Source: Patescibacteria group bacterium
GTDB lineage: Bacteria; Patescibacteriota; Patescibacteriia; 2-12-FULL-60-25
Reading direction: 5' to 3'
NCBI GenBank assembly: GCA_018830865.1
Contig: JAHJRN010000011.1
Location: 1 to 50,637, forward strand
Length of the DNA: 50,637 nucleotides
A program made the position numbers and the translations under genes. The notes beneath the pieces were generated by a model. The model searched no databases, was not told where the DNA came from, and saw nothing but the letters and a program-made list of their open reading frames with translations. Below, one piece after another: positions 48,876-50,637 of the stretch. Position 1 is the stretch's first letter; every line of letters starts with the position of its first letter.

Positions 48876-49419
48876 GCAGACCGGGAGGCATGACGCTCGT
48901 GACCGAGGACGACCCCGTCAGTTCCAGGGCCTTCTTGAGAAGGACATCGAGATTACGGTAGCCCGAGACGGCTCCGACTTCCGACGCCGGGAACCACCGG
49001 GCTTCCGTGATTCCTTCTTCTCCGGGCAGGTCTTCCTTCGCGTCAGGAGGCGCCTCGAACAGGAACAGGTGGACGGACTTGTCGATGACGGTCTTGCCGC
49101 GACGGAAACGAAAACTCGTACGACCCAGCGGCGACACGTATCGGAGTCCGGTCAGGCCGGTCTCCTCGCGGATCTCGCGGATGGCCGTCTCTGCCAAGGT
49201 CTCCCCGAGTTCTTGGTGCCCCTTCGGAAACGTCCACTTCCCGAACGGATCCTTAATGAAGAAGAAGTCTACCTTCATGTCGCGGATGCGGAAGATGATG
49301 CCGCCAGCCGAAAGCTCGCGCCGGTGATGCCGTCGTCTATTCGGTGCCGGTTTTTGGCGCCGCTTGCCCCGTCGTGAGGAGCTCGACGGCTTTGTCTTGT
49401 TGGGGGTCGCGTTGTTCAT
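48871..49419 (-). CDS. NUDIX hydrolase
   Basis: A 182-aa NUDIX protein. The box G67-x5-E73-x7-R81-E-x-x-E85-E86-x-G88 is complete (GHQELGETLAETAIREIREETG). The fold start SAGGIIFR and the preceding FGKWTFPKG strand resemble diadenosine-polyphosphate/dNTP hydrolases. The first 35 residues are a basic low-complexity tail. No start codon exists downstream of the ctpA stop before the domain, so the gene must begin inside ctpA (ATG at 49419, 83-base overlap in another frame). Confidence 0.88.
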   Translation of the reverse strand: MNNATPNKTKPSSSSRRGKRRQKPAPNRRRHHRRELSAGGIIFRIRDMKVDFFFIKDPFGKWTFPKGHQELGETLAETAIREIREETGLTGLRYVSPLGRTSFRFRRGKTVIDKSVHLFLFEAPPDAKEDLPGEEGITEARWFPASEVGAVSGYRNLDVLLKKALELTGSSSVTSVMPPGLL

Positions 49420-50596
49420 TGAAGTCTTCTTCGGTTCGTTCGACGATGATGTCCGGTTCGATGCCGATGTCGTTGATGGAGCGTCCGTTCGGCGTCAGCC
49501 ATTCCGCGATGGTGATTTTCACTGCCGTCCCGTCCGCGAGGTCCGTGTAGTCCTGGACCGACCCCTTGCCGAAGGTCTGCGTGCCGACGATGGTGGCGAC
49601 GCTGTAGTCCTGTAGGGCTCCTGCGACGATTTCCGACGCGGACGCGGACCCTCCATCCACGAGCACGACCGTGGGCAACCCCTTTAGTCGCGCCGAGCCG
49701 GTTCCGCGATACTCGTCCGTGATGGTCCCCTGCCGCCGCTCCGATACGACCGTCCGGCTTCCGACCCATTCGCCCGCCACGTACGTGGCCCGGTCGAGGA
49801 ATCCGCCCGGATTGCTGCGTAAGTCGAGGATGATGCCTTTCGACCCCTTCACGACGATCTCGTCCGCCGCCTTCGAGAATTCGACGGAGGTATCCGAGTT
49901 GAAATGGTTGATGCGGATGACCGCGATGTCGTCCTTGAGGTATTCGACGCTCACGCTCTTCACGACGATCTCGTCGCGGACGATGGAAATTTCCTTCGTC
50001 CCGTCGTTCCGTCCGATTGTGAGAGTCACGGTCGTGCCCTTCGGCCCTCGGATGATGGCGACGGCTTCTTCGACCGACATGCCTTCGGTGGATGTCGCAT
50101 CGACCATGAGGATGGCGTCTCCCGGCAGGAGGCCCGCCTTCGCCGCCGGCGTCTCCGGCAGCGGAGCGATGACGCGCAGCTGATTGTCGCGAATGCCGAT
50201 CTCCGCGCCGATGCCTTCGAATTTACCTTCGAGCGACTTGGCGAATTCCTCCGCGACGGACGGCTCGAAGAAGTTGGTGTATGGATCGCCCGTCGACGCG
50301 GCAAGCCCGTGCATGGCGCCATACAGCATCGCTTTGTCGTCGAGCGGCTGCTTGTAGTACTTCGTCTTCAGGAGGTCCCACAGCGTCCAGAACTGTTGGA
50401 AATCGATGGTACTCGTGACCGTGGAGGGCGCGTCGCTCCCGATGCCACGGACTCGGAAGAACGTCGTCGCTCCGGTCTCGGCGTCGGCTTCCGAGAGCGC
50501 AACGCGGTTCCCGATGCCGAACGACACAATGGCGACGATAACCGTCACGGCAAGCCAGAACCTCGTGGTCCGGACAGGACCCTGGAAGGACTCCAT
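49337..50596 (-). CDS. C-terminal processing peptidase (S41 family)
   Basis: A 419-aa secreted/membrane-anchored serine protease. One N-terminal membrane segment (about 12-32) is followed by a helical domain (WDLLKTKYYKQPLDDKAMLYGAMHGLAASTGDPYTNFF). A PDZ domain (about 115-190, GIGAEIGIRDNQLRVIAPLPETPAAKAGLLPGDAI) precedes the catalytic domain. That domain has the nucleophile Ser in VDGGSASASEIVAGAL (about 318-320) and Lys in TFGKGSVQ. It processes C-termini or degrades envelope proteins. The low-complexity end overlaps the NUDIX start. First gene of the ctp-nudix-pyrG set. Confidence 0.95.
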   Translation of the reverse strand: MESFQGPVRTTRFWLAVTVIVAIVSFGIGNRVALSEADAETGATTFFRVRGIGSDAPSTVTSTIDFQQFWTLWDLLKTKYYKQPLDDKAMLYGAMHGLAASTGDPYTNFFEPSVAEEFAKSLEGKFEGIGAEIGIRDNQLRVIAPLPETPAAKAGLLPGDAILMVDATSTEGMSVEEAVAIIRGPKGTTVTLTIGRNDGTKEISIVRDEIVVKSVSVEYLKDDIAVIRINHFNSDTSVEFSKAADEIVVKGSKGIILDLRSNPGGFLDRATYVAGEWVGSRTVVSERRQGTITDEYRGTGSARLKGLPTVVLVDGGSASASEIVAGALQDYSVATIVGTQTFGKGSVQDYTDLADGTAVKITIAEWLTPNGRSINDIGIEPDIIVERTEEDFNEQRDPQQDKAVELLTTGQAAPKTGTE

Positions 50597-50637
50597 ACTG
50601 GGATGAGGGTATCGGGGGAAAAGGCCGAAGTCAAGGG

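Overview
The window reads as a high-GC chromosomal segment of a Candidatus Patescibacteria (CPR) bacterium, probably of the Parcubacteria type. This is inferred from gene content and style. It has short or divergent versions of core genes (HrcA 235 aa, MurG without its usual glycine/histidine motif). It has a VirD4/TraG-like ATPase paired with a small unknown protein, of a kind I recall from CPR genomes. It has a single-TM or lipoprotein surface repertoire and a tailspike-like S74 protein, and most starts lack a Shine-Dalgarno sequence. UGA is used as a normal stop, so the recoded Absconditabacteria/Gracilibacteria are unlikely. Family assignments come from reading motifs; no database search was possible.

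Layout. 1-126: tail of an IS1595-like transposase cut by the window edge. 268-8470 (minus): an F1Fo ATP synthase operon in the order atpI-B-E-F-H-A-G-D-C, followed by a 2H phosphoesterase (thpR) and a WecG/TagA glycosyltransferase. 8589-13179 (minus): a cryptic small ORF, tatD, cvpA, metG, rsmI and a PPC-like surface protein. 13235-14286 (plus): two secreted beta-rich proteins. 14295-14941: small membrane genes and a duplicated terminator. 15079-18316 (plus): clpB under CIRCE control and a membrane-anchored methyltransferase. 18519-20199 (minus): ytxH-like gene and pgi. 20302 (plus): an 80-aa membrane protein. 20629-27640 (minus): tRNA-Gln, dnaX, a conserved unknown, the VirD4-like ATPase with its partner, cysS. 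27704-33270: an S74 self-cleaving surface fibre, a Gly-rich lipoprotein of myxobacterial appearance, and a plus-strand membrane-anchored protein. 33340-42343 (minus): heat-shock group hrcA-grpE-dnaK-DUF3467-dnaJ, then murD and a GT2/translin/GT4 cluster. 42537: tRNA-Lys. 42693-46636 (minus): murG-ftsW-mraY, a membrane protein and a NifU domain. 46720 (plus): rpmA. 47198-50596 (minus): pyrG, a NUDIX hydrolase and a C-terminal processing protease.

How it works together. Energy conversion (ATP synthase), peptidoglycan assembly (mraY, murD, murG, ftsW), protein quality control (clpB, dnaK system, HrcA) and translation (metG, cysS, rsmI, rpmA, two tRNAs) lie close together in compact operons with many 4-nt ATGA overlaps. 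Two CIRCE operators tie clpB and the dnaK group to HrcA, which is encoded here.

The most striking non-gene signal is regulatory. At least a dozen genes have a -10 box (often TGN-TATACT) ending 5-10 nt before the start codon, most often exactly 9 nt, which predicts leaderless mRNAs. Abundantly expressed genes (atpE, dnaK, ytxH) instead have long leaders almost free of G. Against this background the Gly-rich lipoprotein, with a classical promoter, long leader and perfect Shine-Dalgarno, looks acquired. Two families of roughly 100-nt palindromic intergenic repeats are scattered through the window.
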